DNA of 64,000 nt, from NCBI GenBank assembly GCA_037447655.1, contig JBBHKE010001552.1, positions 1 to 64,000 of the forward strand. Reading direction: 5' to 3'. The notes beneath the pieces are model-generated. The model was not told the DNA's origin and ran no database searches. It saw nothing but the letters and a program-made list of their open reading frames with translations. Each line of letters begins with the position of its first letter. Position 1 is the stretch's first letter. The DNA is from Zygnema cylindricum. Taxonomy: Eukaryota > Streptophyta > Zygnematophyceae > Zygnematales > Zygnemataceae. The translations under genes and the position numbers were made by a program. Positions 25,655 to 37,869 of this stretch are shown one piece after another.

Positions 25655-26525
25655 GGAATTTTCTGATTAAAACCCTGTTATAATTAAAAGCCTTATAGTA
25701 GGAAACTGCCAGGGTTCCGGGCTTGGAAGAGCATTGGATAAAAAAAGTAAATGAGAAAGATATCGACACCTTATATTCAGAAAAAATGCTAGAGATCAGA
25801 AAAAATAAAAAAGAGAGAATGATGACGTCAGATTATACCCGGGACCAACTGACGTTCAACTTTTAAACTGCTTTACTGCTATACTGTTATCTGACCTGAT
25901 TTAAAAGATAATAATCTGGATGATTTACTCGAAAAAAATGCTCCACATGTTGTGAAACGGACTCGTAAATATTTTCCGGAACTTGTCGAACCAACACCTG
26001 GACAAAAAATAAAAACATGAAAGAAAAATGAAGGTAAAATGGAAGAAAATGGAAGAAAAATGGAATAAAAATGGAAGAAAATGGAAATGAAAGAAAAATG
26101 AAATAAGACAGAAAATGAAAGAAATAAGAAAGAAAAGAAAAGAAAAATGAAAGAATACGAAAGGAAAATGGAATGGTAAAGCAATTGCCACACAACGACC
26201 GAGTTTGAAAAATAGAGTATTGCAAACTCCCGGTTTCAAAAATTATCTGTCCTTGAACCTATTTTTAGCAAAAAATAAATGTAAGACTTCTATTGTACTG
26301 CAGCGAAATTTGGCTGATTAGATTACAATTCAAAAACTTTGGACTGGTTTGCATGAATTTGAACAAGAAAAGGACATCGACTTTCACCATTTAGACCGAT
26401 ATAAAGCCAGAAATTCAAAACTTGCTGTCATTTACATTCATATTAAAATTCACACTCAGTCTCAATTTTTCTTTTTAGTTCAAAAGTTTAGATTAAGTCC
26501 AAACGTGCTAGTAGTCATGCTCATT

Positions 26526-26617
<92 letters not shown>

Positions 26618-29600
26618 GTGTGTGTGTATATAATATATATACACACACACACACACAAACACACAATATTAACACCAACCGTCCTAATTAGCCTGGATTG
26701 CACTATTTTATTTCTTTTTTTGGTGAAAATGAACAAAGATCTAGTACAAAGCATGAGCTAACATGGGCCATCCATGATCTGAAAAAACCACACTAATGTT
26801 TTTTTGTGGACTCGGGCCGGACTAATGTAAATGTACTTGCCAATAGAATCCACACTAAATACAGTGACTGGAATAATTAATAGCCATCTTCTTCATCAAA
26901 TGTTTGGCAAATAACTTAATATGTATCTCAAGTCTTTTAAATAACCTACAAAAATCAACAAGAGTACCTCGTAATACAAGCTTGTACGAGAACCTACAAA
27001 AGTAACTCAAAAGTACAAATTTGTTTGAGAATCTGTATGACTGAAAATGTGTAGTTGCTCAACTGTTTAACAAATACACCATAGAGTTGCTGTTTTATTC
27101 ATAATAGAAATTTGGAAAAAAAAATTATCTCTTCTTTTTGAAATTTAAATCCTGACGACTTGCGGTTGGGAGACCAGGTCTGTTATGTTTTAGGATTTAA
27201 AACAGTTTTATTTTTTGTTGGTTTTCAATTTGTGAGTTTTTTTTTATTTTTTTTTATTTTTGGTTGGCTTCGTAGTTGGAGTATTTAACCAAAAAAAATG
27301 GCGATTCTTTCACAATAAATTACCAGATTATTATGAAAATAAGTATATATAAAATGAGAAAAAATGGATATCCTTAAATTGCCAGAGAATAATTGAAAAA
27401 AAAAAGAAACTGTAGACTGAAAATGGTGATTCTTAACCAAAGATGGTCAGAAATAATAAAAAAACTGTAAATTCTTTGAGATAAATAGACTTACTGTGAA
27501 CTGATCAGGTTGTTTTTTCAAATCTGCGAGAAGATCGAGTCGAAGATTTGCAACATTTTGATATTCTATCCGAAGAAGATAACATGCCCACAAAGTTAAG
27601 GCATACGCTACAATAACATGTGCCCATAATCTGGAAAACACCCTCCAAAAAAAAAAAAAAAAGGGAGAAGAAATGAGAAGAAAAGCATGAAACATTGAAA
27701 ACGAATAGCGAACAAAGGAACGATTATTTTGTTATTTTTCGTTGTTTTTTAAAAGACGTAAAAATAGAGAAGGAAACGGAAGTGAGAATTGAAAGAAAAA
27801 AATTAGTGGACATTTAGGGAGAAAAGAAGACAAAATTGAGAAAAACAGAAATGACAATGGAGAAAAAAGAAAAGAAAGTGAAAAGTGAGTAGAAAAGAAG
27901 TTCAAATTAGTAGGAAGTTATATCAGAGTTAAAAAAATTACTTTACCCACTTATGAGTAACTGTCAGTAATATGCAATTGCTTTCGAATATTAGTCTATC
28001 TATTGAATAAAAATAGTGGTGTCTTTCAAAATTTGTATAAAAGCTCACCAGACACTTTCAGTTGTATTATAAGTAATATATATACCCATTTAAAACTTGA
28101 ATAAGGTAATATATCAGATCAAATCAAATATTCCTTTCACCATAATTAGCATTGGTATACTATATTTATTTGCAAACTACGAATTCATAAAATCACAAAT
28201 TCGTATCTGATCTTTTTAGATCAAACAAAACAGATACAACACACATAATTAGTGTAAGTTTACAAATTTGCTTTTAAAAAGAACAAATCCTCCCTCCCTC
28301 CCTCCCTCATTTACCAAATGCAGCGTTGGAGTGTGAAATTTGACCTGTTTGATTTTTCGGAGACATTTGCCAATGTCAATTTATCCACTTCACTGTACTT
28401 TTCCATTCCCGTTCTAATATCTTCCGTTATAAAACTGTCCGTTGCATTTAACGGAACCAAAAGAATAAATCCAATTATTGCCACCGGAACAAATATCTTC
28501 AAACTGACAACCTCCCAACCCCGATATCCAATCTTATTACAAAGAAGAGAAAAACTATAAAAAAACAAATGAAAAATAAACAAACGAACAAAAAAAATAA
28601 AAAAAAATTACAAACAAATAAATAAACAGTTAAAGAAAGTAAACCCCCAACCAATTTATCCCAACAAATAAACCTCGGACAAATAAACCGCATTTTTTTC
28701 TAGGTCAAATTATTACCACAAAAGAGAACCAGCCTCGACTTATGTGTACAGTTTCACGTAAAATAAATAAATACATACATAAATAAATAGATAAAAAAAT
28801 TGAGCAACTGTCATATATTAATATATGTTGTCCAAAAATCGTTTTTTTGCGCCAATTCAAAACCTGTTGGGTATAAGACAAGCTTGTGAGAAAGATAATG
28901 CCATAGGGGAGGGAGAGGGGGGCAGGGGGAGAGGGGGAGAGGGAGGAAAATCTTTAACACTGCCTGTAGGAACAGGAGAAAATATACCAATTTTGTATCT
29001 CACGTACGTAAACAAAAAGACGTATATGTAACTTTTCTATAAATTGTTTATAATTTTTAATTCTCACCTACACAAGAAGTCAAAGAAAAAAAAAGGACAT
29101 TTGTGACACTTTACTTTTAATCCTTAATTATTTCCAATTCTCTCTCACGCAAGAAGATGAAGCCTAAGAAACACGAGGGAAGGGAGGGAAGGGAGGGAGG
29201 GGAAGGGAAGGGTAATGTTTTATAATTTCCAATTTTCTCTCTTAAGCAAGAAGATGAAGCCTAAGAAACACAAGGGAAGGGAAGGGAAGGGAAGGAAAGG
29301 GAAGGGAAGGGAAGGGAAGGGAAGGGAAGGGAAGGAAAGGGAAGGAAAGGGAAGGGAAGGGAAGGGAAGGGAAGGGAAATCTTTTTTAATTTCCAATTTT
29401 CTCTCTTACACAAGAAGATGAAGCCTAAGAAAAACACAAGGGACAGGAGGTAAGGTAAGTGGAGGGAAGGATAATGTTTTAATTTTCTCTCTTACGCAAG
29501 AAGATGAAGCCTAAGAAACACAAATGCGTCGAGTCCCGCGTGTCGAATAAACTCCAATTCCGGCATAAAAAGAGCATTCCATAGCCACTCCGTAGCCTGG

Positions 29601-30827
29601 AGAACACTTTTGACACCAAATCCCTTTGTCTGCCGTTTACTCCCTCCACCTCCCTCTTCTTTTATCTTCTCTAAATCCCTCTCCGCCGCCTGAAACAAAA
29701 AAAACCAAAAAAATACAATCAAAATGAAACGAAACGAACCGAAACGAAATGAAATGAAATGAAATTCAACGAATTCTAAAGATGGTAGAGGGTGTAGTTA
29801 CCCTTTAATTGCATCTAATTTTATGTAACAGGCCTCAGGCGTGGTTTTGTTAATTAGACAATACAAAAATGCACCGGCCATCGATGTTAGTATTGTAAAT
29901 TGAGAAATAAGTATCAATAATACTAAATTAGTGGAAGGTGACGTGGCATATTGTCGTCGACTCCCTCATGTAGGTGTTATATGAGGATTTTTGGCCAAAA
30001 AAAGTTGCGAGCAAATTAGTGTGTGTGAGAGAGAGAGAGAAAGAGAGGGAGAGAGGGAGAGAGAGAGAGAGAGTAGTAAAAAGTGGACAAATCTAAGATT
30101 GTAAATCGAGCTTCAGTTTCATCGATTTGAAAGTATCACAATATCAAAACCTTCGGAAAAAACCCCCGAAATTGAAAAGCATTAATTCAAAAGTAGAGCC
30201 TCCACAATGTATATAAGAAATTTCAACAAGAGAATGCATTTTAATGTTACACACAAATATAAAAACACAACTTTGTTAAAACAGGGATAAAAAAAAGGGG
30301 GCAGGAGGGGAAAAAGAGAGGTGGGGAGGAGGGACGAGGAGGGGGAAGGATAGAAAGCGACAAAAAATTATAAGCTTTGTGTGAATGAAATTCTACCAAT
30401 ATTGAATGACAAATATTAAGTTTTCATTTCGCTCATAATTAGACAACATTGTAAAACAATCAAAATCATACAAAACGAATCTGCAAAAAAAAAAAAAAAC
30501 CTTACTTTTCAACATGTACATATGCGAATGAAATGAGATGGACATAAATTCAACAGGAAAATTTTCTTAAGCACACTATGGTAGATTTTTTTTTTTTTTT
30601 TTTTTGTAGTTTTTTTAGCTTTTAGTTTTTTTTTTTCCAGTGGGCTATTGCTGAATACGACAAATGGATAATGTAAATACCTCAGGATTGACATCAAACC
30701 ATTTCGTAAAATAGACACGAGCGTTAATTGATTTCCGGGAAAAAACAGAGTAAAGTATGAGAAACACAAACATTATCAAAATATTAAATCCAGCCGATAT
30801 TCCAAGATCAGCATATGAGGCAGCCAT
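22414..30827 (-). CDS. OSCA/CSC1 (DUF221, TMEM63) osmosensitive cation channel, C-terminus not found
   Basis: Plasma-membrane, tension-gated, calcium-permeable channel of the plant OSCA1/ERD4 type. Nine exons: 30827-30681, 29689-29496, 28503-28315, 27642-27495, 25997-25896, 25002-24880, 24425-24345, 23888-23548 and 22656-22414. All join in phase, giving 522 residues plus two bases. Visible in order: TM0 (residues about 10-30, after the plant-like start MAASYADLGISAG), AGLD and TM1 with LKIFVPVA, TM2 with LWAHVIVAYALT, a cytosolic loop (VLVRQVP, FFRVNHP, VVYNANKLAKLEKKKK), PASFVSFRKRWGAA, WAPEPRDVYWDN, TM3, TM4 with QGFLPGFAL, and TM5 with NVFLG. OSCAs are about 700-800 residues, so TM6-TM10 (roughly 240 residues) are missing. 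The last donor, GTAAGT, is intact. Either a distal exon was missed or the gene is 3'-truncated. Confidence 0.93.
23905..23945 (-). repeat. (CCCTCT)n tract before OSCA exon 8
   Basis: Plus-strand GGGAGA repeat, pyrimidine on the gene strand, ending about 20 bases before the acceptor TTGCAG of exon 8 (start 23888). It probably serves as an expanded polypyrimidine tract. Confidence 0.75.
25566..25650. repeat. (GA)n microsatellite in OSCA intron 5
   Basis: About 80 bases of uninterrupted GA after a short GACAGACAGACA lead. A related GGAGAG-rich block lies at 25366-25465. Frames through it (RERERE or SLSLSL) are artefacts. Confidence 0.95.
26525..26660. repeat. (TA)n microsatellite with (TG)n/(AC)n tail
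   Basis: About 90 bases of TA followed by GTGTGTGT and ACACACAC segments in OSCA intron 4. The pattern suits expanded dinucleotide repeats and cruciform formation. Reading frames here (YIYIYI) are not genes. Confidence 0.95.
29050..29523 (-). repeat. Tandem copies of OSCA exon 2 end plus splice donor, joined by (GGGAAG)n
   Basis: The last about 25 bases of OSCA exon 2 and its donor recur inside intron 2. The plus-strand word CAAGAAGATGAAGCCTAAGA occurs at the real boundary (29497-29516) and at about 29410, 29248 and 29151, with a weaker version at about 29070. Copies are separated by GGGAAGGGAAGG repeats (29168-29212, 29274-29378). On the gene strand the donor reads GCGTAAG in the true exon, and GTGTAAG, GCTTAAG, GCGTGAG and GTGTAGG in the copies. 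Confidence 0.85.
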
Positions 30828-33432
30828 TTTTTGCGCATTGAACCTTTAGTCTCCTGAAATATTCTCGTATAACAATCTGGTATAATAGCCTCGTTTAATA
30901 ATCGCGTTTAATAGTCTCGTTTAATAGTTTCGTTTATTATTCTCATATAATACTCTCATATAAAAGTCTCGTAAAATAAGTTTCATGCAATGTTTTCGTA
31001 TGATGTTCTCGTATAATGTTCTTGTATAATATCAGAAAAGGGAGGAGTTCTGCAAAACAAAAGTACGCAAAAAATTTGGGCATAAATAGACACTCAAAAA
31101 ACTCAAAAACTTGCAAACATCTACTGAAGCAAAGATCAAATGCATTTGGCCTGGTTTAAACTTGTCTAGATTGACTTATACCCACAAAAATGTCGGAGAG
31201 GCAACTTGCTTTTCTTTCTTCAATGAACACCTTTTTGTTTCCATTCTGCTACCAACTTGTTGCCTTCACTGATCTCTCTATTCTTTCTGTTGTCACTTCT
31301 AATAACAACTAATTTAATAAAAGATAATCCCCTTTCTCTTTCTATCTATTTTCTTTTAACTTGTTTGACTCTTGCAAATTCTAGTTATCTGGAAGTCATC
31401 TACCTGAAAATGACCAATTTAACTCAAAATTCAGCCATCTTATTTTGCAGTGAAATGCTACCAAGGAGGATAAAGTAAAATATTGGAGAACTATTCTCTT
31501 GTTTTTCAAATTTTCTGAATTTTGTTTGACACTCTTTATTCTTCAAGTTTCAAAAAAAAAAAACCAGGAAACAGATGATCTCCTTCTAGTTTCCCCAGGA
31601 AGATAAAACACATGGATTTTTCCCGTTTTGCTGATGTACTCAAAATTGAAGGAGTGGCGTTTAATAAAACTAAAGAATCTTCCTGATTAACTCAAAATAA
31701 TATTGTTGAGGCAGTCACGTCCACCTTTTTATTTGTTTCGCACACAGCTTGGAAAAGAGATTAAACATAAAAAGTGGCAGTTCATTTTATGCATATATAT
31801 AAGAAAGTAAAACAAAGAGGACAAAGAAACTACACTGTACCGCTATTAGCGTTAACGGATTTTTTTTCCACTTGAACCAACTTTTCGCCGTGCACACGGG
31901 TCCAATTTTCATTTGGAAATCACCATCAGAAGGTAAGAATATTACCTTTCCATCACAACCGTCGGATTAATAATCCATCAAAGTGTGTGTAGAGAAAAAT
32001 TGATTTAAGAAGCAAAAAAACATTGACACTAATAGCAATACACAGCGTATCATACTAAACTAAAAAGGTTTTTGAATATATTTTAGCAACTAAACCATAA
32101 AAAAGAAGTAATAACAGAATGGAGACACAAAATCGATAGTAACATTTTCCGTTGTAAAGTTTCAAAAAGGAAAAACTCATTCATGTTGTCATCGAGCAAG
32201 TTTTCAGCTTGTAAAGTTTCAAAACTAGAAAAATTATTATGAAATGATATTCTACTATTCCCTGATTTGTCGTTTAACATAAAAAAAGGAACACCTCTCA
32301 TACATTTAGATTCTGAAAAATTAATTCCTTAGTCTGAACAAACGAGCCACACTCATTTGAAAAACAAAATTAGAAGCAACAAAAAAACATTTCAATTACC
32401 AAGTTTCCAAGCTTTTATTCAAGTTTGACCTTACTTAATGACTTACTCAATGTGTTAAGATGTGCAGACCCCTATAACACAAAAGTATGATTTTGTTGAA
32501 CAGAAATCTTGTCAATGTAGTTTACAACTCAATGAAAAGTTGTTTGCAGAATATTCCTGTACATAACTATTATTCATGACAAGTATAAGTTATTTTCTCC
32601 TAAACCCTTGGCGCGGAACCTTTTCAAGTGAACAAAACACACAAACAAAACAGTCCTGTTTACCAGCATACACGCAAAAACTGAACAGATATTGAATCAT
32701 TACAGTACTTTTTCCGTAAAAGTGAAATATTTTAGTTCGAAACAGGCTCTACTAGGTTAAAAGTTTTGTGTGGAACCTTTGAAGATAAACCAAAAATCAC
32801 AAAAGAGTCAGGTCCTGCTTACCAGCACCAAGTGTGAGCAGTTTATTGTTACCAAAAAAGCAAAGGAAAACACAATATAAAATTTGAGTATTCAAATTAT
32901 CCTTTGTTCAGTCCTAGAGTGAAGTACTTTTGAAGTTTTTAACTGCAGAACGTGCTTCGATTCATAATTCAAACGTGCGAAAATGAGTGGAAACACTATA
33001 TTCAGTTACTCCATCTGATATGCTTTACTAGTGGCTTTTCACGTATAGTACGCGTATAGTATGCGGACTCTGCATATAGCGTTGCACTATCTTTACGCAC
33101 GTTAAAATTATGCTTCAATTTCTTCGTTGCTTTGTTCGCTATTTGGTTAAATTCCAACTTCCAAACTTCCAACGGTAAATTATGCTGTCGTACACGCACG
33201 AGACAGCTGCTTAAAACAGTAAAACGCCATACCGCAAACACATATACTTTACAGAAGTACGGTCCTATGTATGTTATGACTCTTCAGACTTAGAACACGT
33301 GGCACGTCTATGGAGACTTGGCAGTTGGCACGTCAATGTATAGACTGACACTTGTCACCAACATTGGCCACTGCTAGAATCCGGTCCCGGTCTGGGCTGG
33401 TTCGGAACCACATCGAACCAAAACCAACCAAA
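30828..33432. other. Intergenic, no gene recognised
   Basis: Upstream of the OSCA start codon. Irregular TCGTATAATA/TCGTTTAATAG repeats at 30860-31030 may overlap the promoter. The rest is AT-rich with only short frames and no recognised domain. From about 32940 the composition shifts to GTACG-rich repeat sequence (word CGTGCGAAAATGAG, as at 8751 and 10040). Confidence 0.5.
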
Positions 33433-33453
33433 CTACACCGTGAATCGCAATTA
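33433..33453. mobile_element. Left-end fragment of TACACCG-type MITE, interrupted
   Basis: Sequence CACCGTGAATCGCAATTA matches the TIR of the elements at 35867 and 52265. It is immediately followed by the PIF-like element at 33454, so the fragment appears split by that insertion. Confidence 0.55.
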
Positions 33454-34320
33454 GGGTATGTCACCATGTACTTGTAGCTTAGCGAACTTACTTTGTATTT
33501 TAGCGCGGATCCGGCGGACCCGCTTTTCAAGTGTCCCTATGTGTAAGGGTACTTTCGCATGTAGCCGAAACTTAGTCTTGTTACTTTGCTTTTTAGCGAA
33601 GATTTTCCGTACAGCTTTCAGAGCATTCGGATGTAAACGAAAAAAACTTGTCACTTAAAAAAGTGACTTACGTAGACGTGTACGAAACATTGTGACAGAT
33701 GAAGTGGTACACAAAATGAGGCGAAACTTCCACCCGGCTGCAATTTGAGGCGGTTTCTCCCCACGCTGTACAATTTTTGTGACTTCGTAATGTCCGTACG
33801 CTACATTGTCGACGTGTCGAAATCTTAAAAAACCTTTAGCTGTCGCACAGAAATGCGGTTTCTTTTTTTTTCTTCCCACTTGCCGACAGGTGGACAATTT
33901 TTTCATAAGCCATATGTGTGAAGACACGTGTGTTTCAGAGAGGCGGCCTCTGCACAAAAATCAGCGCACGGAAAGCAGTACGCACAAGCTGGAAACGTGC
34001 AGTGTTGTTTTTTGGGTACTCTGCGCACAAAAATTGTTAAAAAAATATGACACGTGCGACAGCATCTCTCTATTCGCTTGCCTTTTCGGACTATATTTAA
34101 AATCACCTCGCGAGGTGATTTGAAATGAAGTTTTATCATGTGATGGAAGGACGCGAAAATGGGTCGAAATGCGCTAAACGACAAAATTCATCACGGTAAT
34201 GCAACTTGTACGGTGATAATTTCTCTTTTTTGGTACGGCCGCTGACTTTCACGTTTTTTTCTAAGTTATGTAGGAAAACGACACGAAATAACTGTAAATT
34301 TAGCACATGCGAAAGTACCC
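33454..34320. mobile_element. PIF/Harbinger-like MITE, copy 1
   Basis: 867-bp element beginning GGGTATGTCACCATGTA and ending in a diverged complement (CATGCGAAAGTACCC). It is flanked by TTA on the left and TAA on the right. It contains the perfect palindrome AATCACCTCGCGAGGTGATT at 34101-34120, a motif also found in copies 2 and 3. No transposase recognised. The overlapping short frames on both strands are probably not genes. Confidence 0.65.
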
Positions 34321-35866
34321 TAAGATACAAAAAAAAATACTTCGACAGAGAAACACATTAAACATAATAAACAAAATTACAGTCACAAATGCCAAAATAA
34401 GCTGCTGCGTTAAGGAAAATAAAAAGTGACAAATGTCAGTCGACTGTACTTAGGTCACACAATAAATTAAAAGTACATCACCGTACAAGACCGCACTATA
34501 CCGTACTGTTCTATTGCGGAACCGTCCACTCAGTGGCACGATTTCACCACACTAAAATTCCTTCCCATGGTCCACAAGTCGGCCAGTTTCCCTAAAATTA
34601 CACTAAACAACGTAACGTACTGTCCGTACACATAAAGTAGTAATGCCGTACATTCAACTGCTGCAAACATTCCAACCACCGTCGCAAAACCCGAACCTGC
34701 TCACATGTGAACGGAGCCTACTGTACGGATCCAATTAACACCCACGGTAGATCCGTACACACCACCAATTGGAACTGCGGCAAGAAGATTATATACGCTC
34801 GTATTTTGACGTTCAGGGACATAGATGGAACCTCCTCCCTCCTCCCTCCTCCCTCCTCCCTGCCTGTCTCCCTCTCCTCTCACGGCCCCCTCTTTCCTGT
34901 CTCTCTCTCTCGTATTCGTTCCCCCCTTTAGGTGTGTCCTTACTTTTGGTTCATCAGCTGTCACCACCTTTATTAGTGTGGTCCGTTACGTGTTTTATTT
35001 TTATATTAAATTAGGTCAAACCGCCGTCGTACGGCAAGTACATCCACTAGTCAACTTTCCTTTGACCCAAAGAATGAAAAAAGTCAAAACACGGTTTTGG
35101 TTAGTTTGAAATGTGGGAATTTGCACTGTGTCTCAAACAATAGCTCCTTCCATTATTTTCCATTATTTGTCCTTTAGTGATTAGCGGGAAAACCGGAAAA
35201 GTCTTTTAGGATTTGTCGTACGGCTATTTCGCTCGTACTGACATTTGTCGGTGGGACTGTACGGTAGTCAGTTACGCTGTCGGTTAGATAGATTTGTCGG
35301 TCTGAATATTATATAGGGTACGACAAAAAAATAAATAAGATTTTATTATCACAATAGCCGGCGCACAATATGGAGCTGTTTTCACACGTGCGAAACGTCT
35401 CTTTAAAGGACACTTATGGAACTTTGACAAGTGTAAGCGTCCAATCCATCATGAACAAAGTCAAGAAAGTCAAATCAAGAAAGATACGCCGTGTTTATGT
35501 GGGAAAGAAAACGTTTGACTTTTCTGACAGCTACAGTGACTTCTAAAACACGCTTTTCGAAAACACGTTTTGACAACAAGACTAATTCTGATTTCCAGAC
35601 ACGGAAGTTCTTCAACGGTCAGGTGGCAAATTAGAAACGGCGGCGACCAAACTTTGACCACCTGTCATGACACGTGTCACGCATACAGCCATTAATAACA
35701 AGCAACGAGTGCAGTTCAACAAAAAGAGACGAGAATATATTTGAAACTTTTATTATCCTGCAGGTGCACTACGGCACGCATGTCAGCATCCCGCTTAAAA
35801 GTCTTTTTGGATCAACTCGCTAAGTTCGGTATGAAATCGCTACAGTATCGTACGGACTGTAAGGTA
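34321..35866. other. Repeat-derived intergenic block
   Basis: GTACG-rich sequence without recognised genes. A CCTCCCTC pyrimidine repeat lies at 34831-34920. The GTACAAGACCGCAC and CCGTACTG words suggest decayed TIR elements, but no paired ends were identified. Confidence 0.4.
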
Positions 35867-36482
35867 CACCGCGAATCGTAATTAGAGTAATGAAAAAATT
35901 AGAGTAAAAAAACAAAAAAAAACAATTAGAGTATTGAACTCTAATTTCAGTGATAAAACTTTTTCACAGAGGAAGTTTACTCTAATTTATTTAAGTACTC
36001 TATATTGGGTTATGTCGGCAATAAATTTCCGCGCTGAAATTATGAACACTAAATTACGTAGATGTACAGAATCTGTCAGTCCGTATAGTTTTGACGTCGT
36101 TATGACGTTAGTATTATTTGTCGCGCTGAATGTCAGCTGATGTTCACACTGACGACGATGCTGTCGACGGACGAGAGTTATGCGAACGGCTTTTTTTCGA
36201 TGTGATTAATTTTTCGTTTAGTGCGATTTCACGTACGAGCGCGATTGTATTAAATCATTATTTGTACCTTTTTACTTAAAAAAGTACAATTTTGCACGGT
36301 CGAACGTCATCCGTACTCCACACTATTTAAAACGAACCTATATTACAATTTTGTTACGCTAATTAAATTTACCTAAATTAGAATAATGAAAAAATTATAA
36401 TCATTTACTCTATTTGATGTAACCGAGTCGAAATTTCGAGCGACCGAATTAGAGTAATTTACTCTAATTACGATTCGCGGTG
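35867..36482. mobile_element. Tc1/mariner-like MITE (TACACCG family), complete
   Basis: 616-bp element with inverted ends CACCGCGAATCGTAATTAGA (left) and TCTAATTACGATTCGCGGTG (right), flanked by TA on both sides. A TA duplication with these TIRs is typical of the Tc1/mariner superfamily. No transposase frame, so non-autonomous. Confidence 0.78.
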
Positions 36483-36518
36483 TAGTGACCAATATCCTCT
36501 TGGTGACGTGACGACTAA

Positions 36519-37463
36519 GGGTACGTCCCCATGTATTAAAGTATCTACTTTTATCTGTCTTTTTGCCCTTAAATTCAGGGAACTTTGACAATAACTTTAA
36601 CCGTACGAGAAAATCGTTTTTACCAAAGTAGAGTGAGCGTCAATTCATACTTTGGATGTACGGTCTGTTTGTCGTCATGTGAACGTATTTTGGCGTTTTC
36701 CCCATTTCGACCCCCGGGCAAGAGAATCCAGCCCAAAAAAAAACTTCATCCAAAATCACCTCGAGGGGGTGATTTTAGTTCAAGTACCGCCCAAACAGCG
36801 AATGAAAAACGAACCATGCACGCGCCACACGATTTGTAAAAATTTTGGACGAGGGAGAGTCCTCGCTATTTTTATCCGTGCCCGTCACGCGCTATGTACG
36901 GAAAAAAAATTGCGGGGGTCTCGGACTTCCACTTGCATTCATGAGTCCTTTGCATAATATTTCGCCGTCATCGCCTCTCCTCTCTCCCTCTCACACTATC
37001 GCTTGTATCTCACACTTTTTAGAATGAGACACGAAAATATTGGTATTAAATGAAAGATCTTTGAAAAAAAAAATGATTTTTTTTAGGTTTTTATTTAATG
37101 GCAAGTTGAATGAGAAAAGTAGAAAAAGCGAAATTGGGAAATCATGGCGGAAAGTTCTTGATTCCGTGACGTCGACGTTGTCATAAGTGAGCGTGACGTC
37201 ACAATGTCACAAACCCTAAACATCTACAATTTCACAAAAATCTAGACGTCTACAACTGTCGTTGTTTTTGTTGGCGTCACTAATCGTCCGAAGTTTCGTA
37301 GTCGCCTTCAATCGTCACAAAGTTGTACCTACGTCTACAACCGTCACATGTCAAAGTTCCGATTTCATTTTCGCACATTGGGACGCTCTTCACAGTAATA
37401 CGGAGAATCTTCACTACACTCCAAAATACTTTATCAAAGTACCGATTACATGGGGACATACCC
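36519..37463. mobile_element. PIF/Harbinger-like MITE, copy 2
   Basis: 945-bp element with ends GGGTACGTCCCCATGTA and TACATGGGGACATACCC, flanked on both sides by TAA (36516-36518 and 37464-37466). A 3-bp TAA duplication is the usual PIF/Harbinger target. The interior matches copy 3 (39844-40800) along most of its length, including the AATCACCTCGAGGGGGTGATT palindrome-like core at 36754. Confidence 0.8.
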
Positions 37464-37869
37464 TAAAACAGTAAAAAGAACCTCAGATTTTTACGAGGGC
37501 CACCGTGTCATTTTTAAAAATATCTATGTACAACACATGGGCTATAACGTATCGAGGCAAAAAGAATTTGTTGTTGTACTGTACAAGGATACAAAATTGC
37601 GTACGATATTTAATTAGTATGATGATACACGATTTGGAAACTGTAAATACTAGACCGTGAATTGCTACAGCTACATGTAAGATACCTAGGCTGTACTTAC
37701 TACCATAGCATAACGCGCTACTAATAGTGTATCGTAAAAAGGGACATCGAGCTCTACCATAATTTTGCGCTATAGTACGCCGTACCCCGCTTATAATGTT
37801 AATAACATTAAATCCGCGCCCCTAAATTCTAACCATTGACCTTAAAATAGATTTGAATGAATTTATTTA

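Noticed and set aside
26349-26761. YIYIYI-type frames
   Set aside because: Translations of a (TA)n microsatellite; the same applies at 47484-47837.
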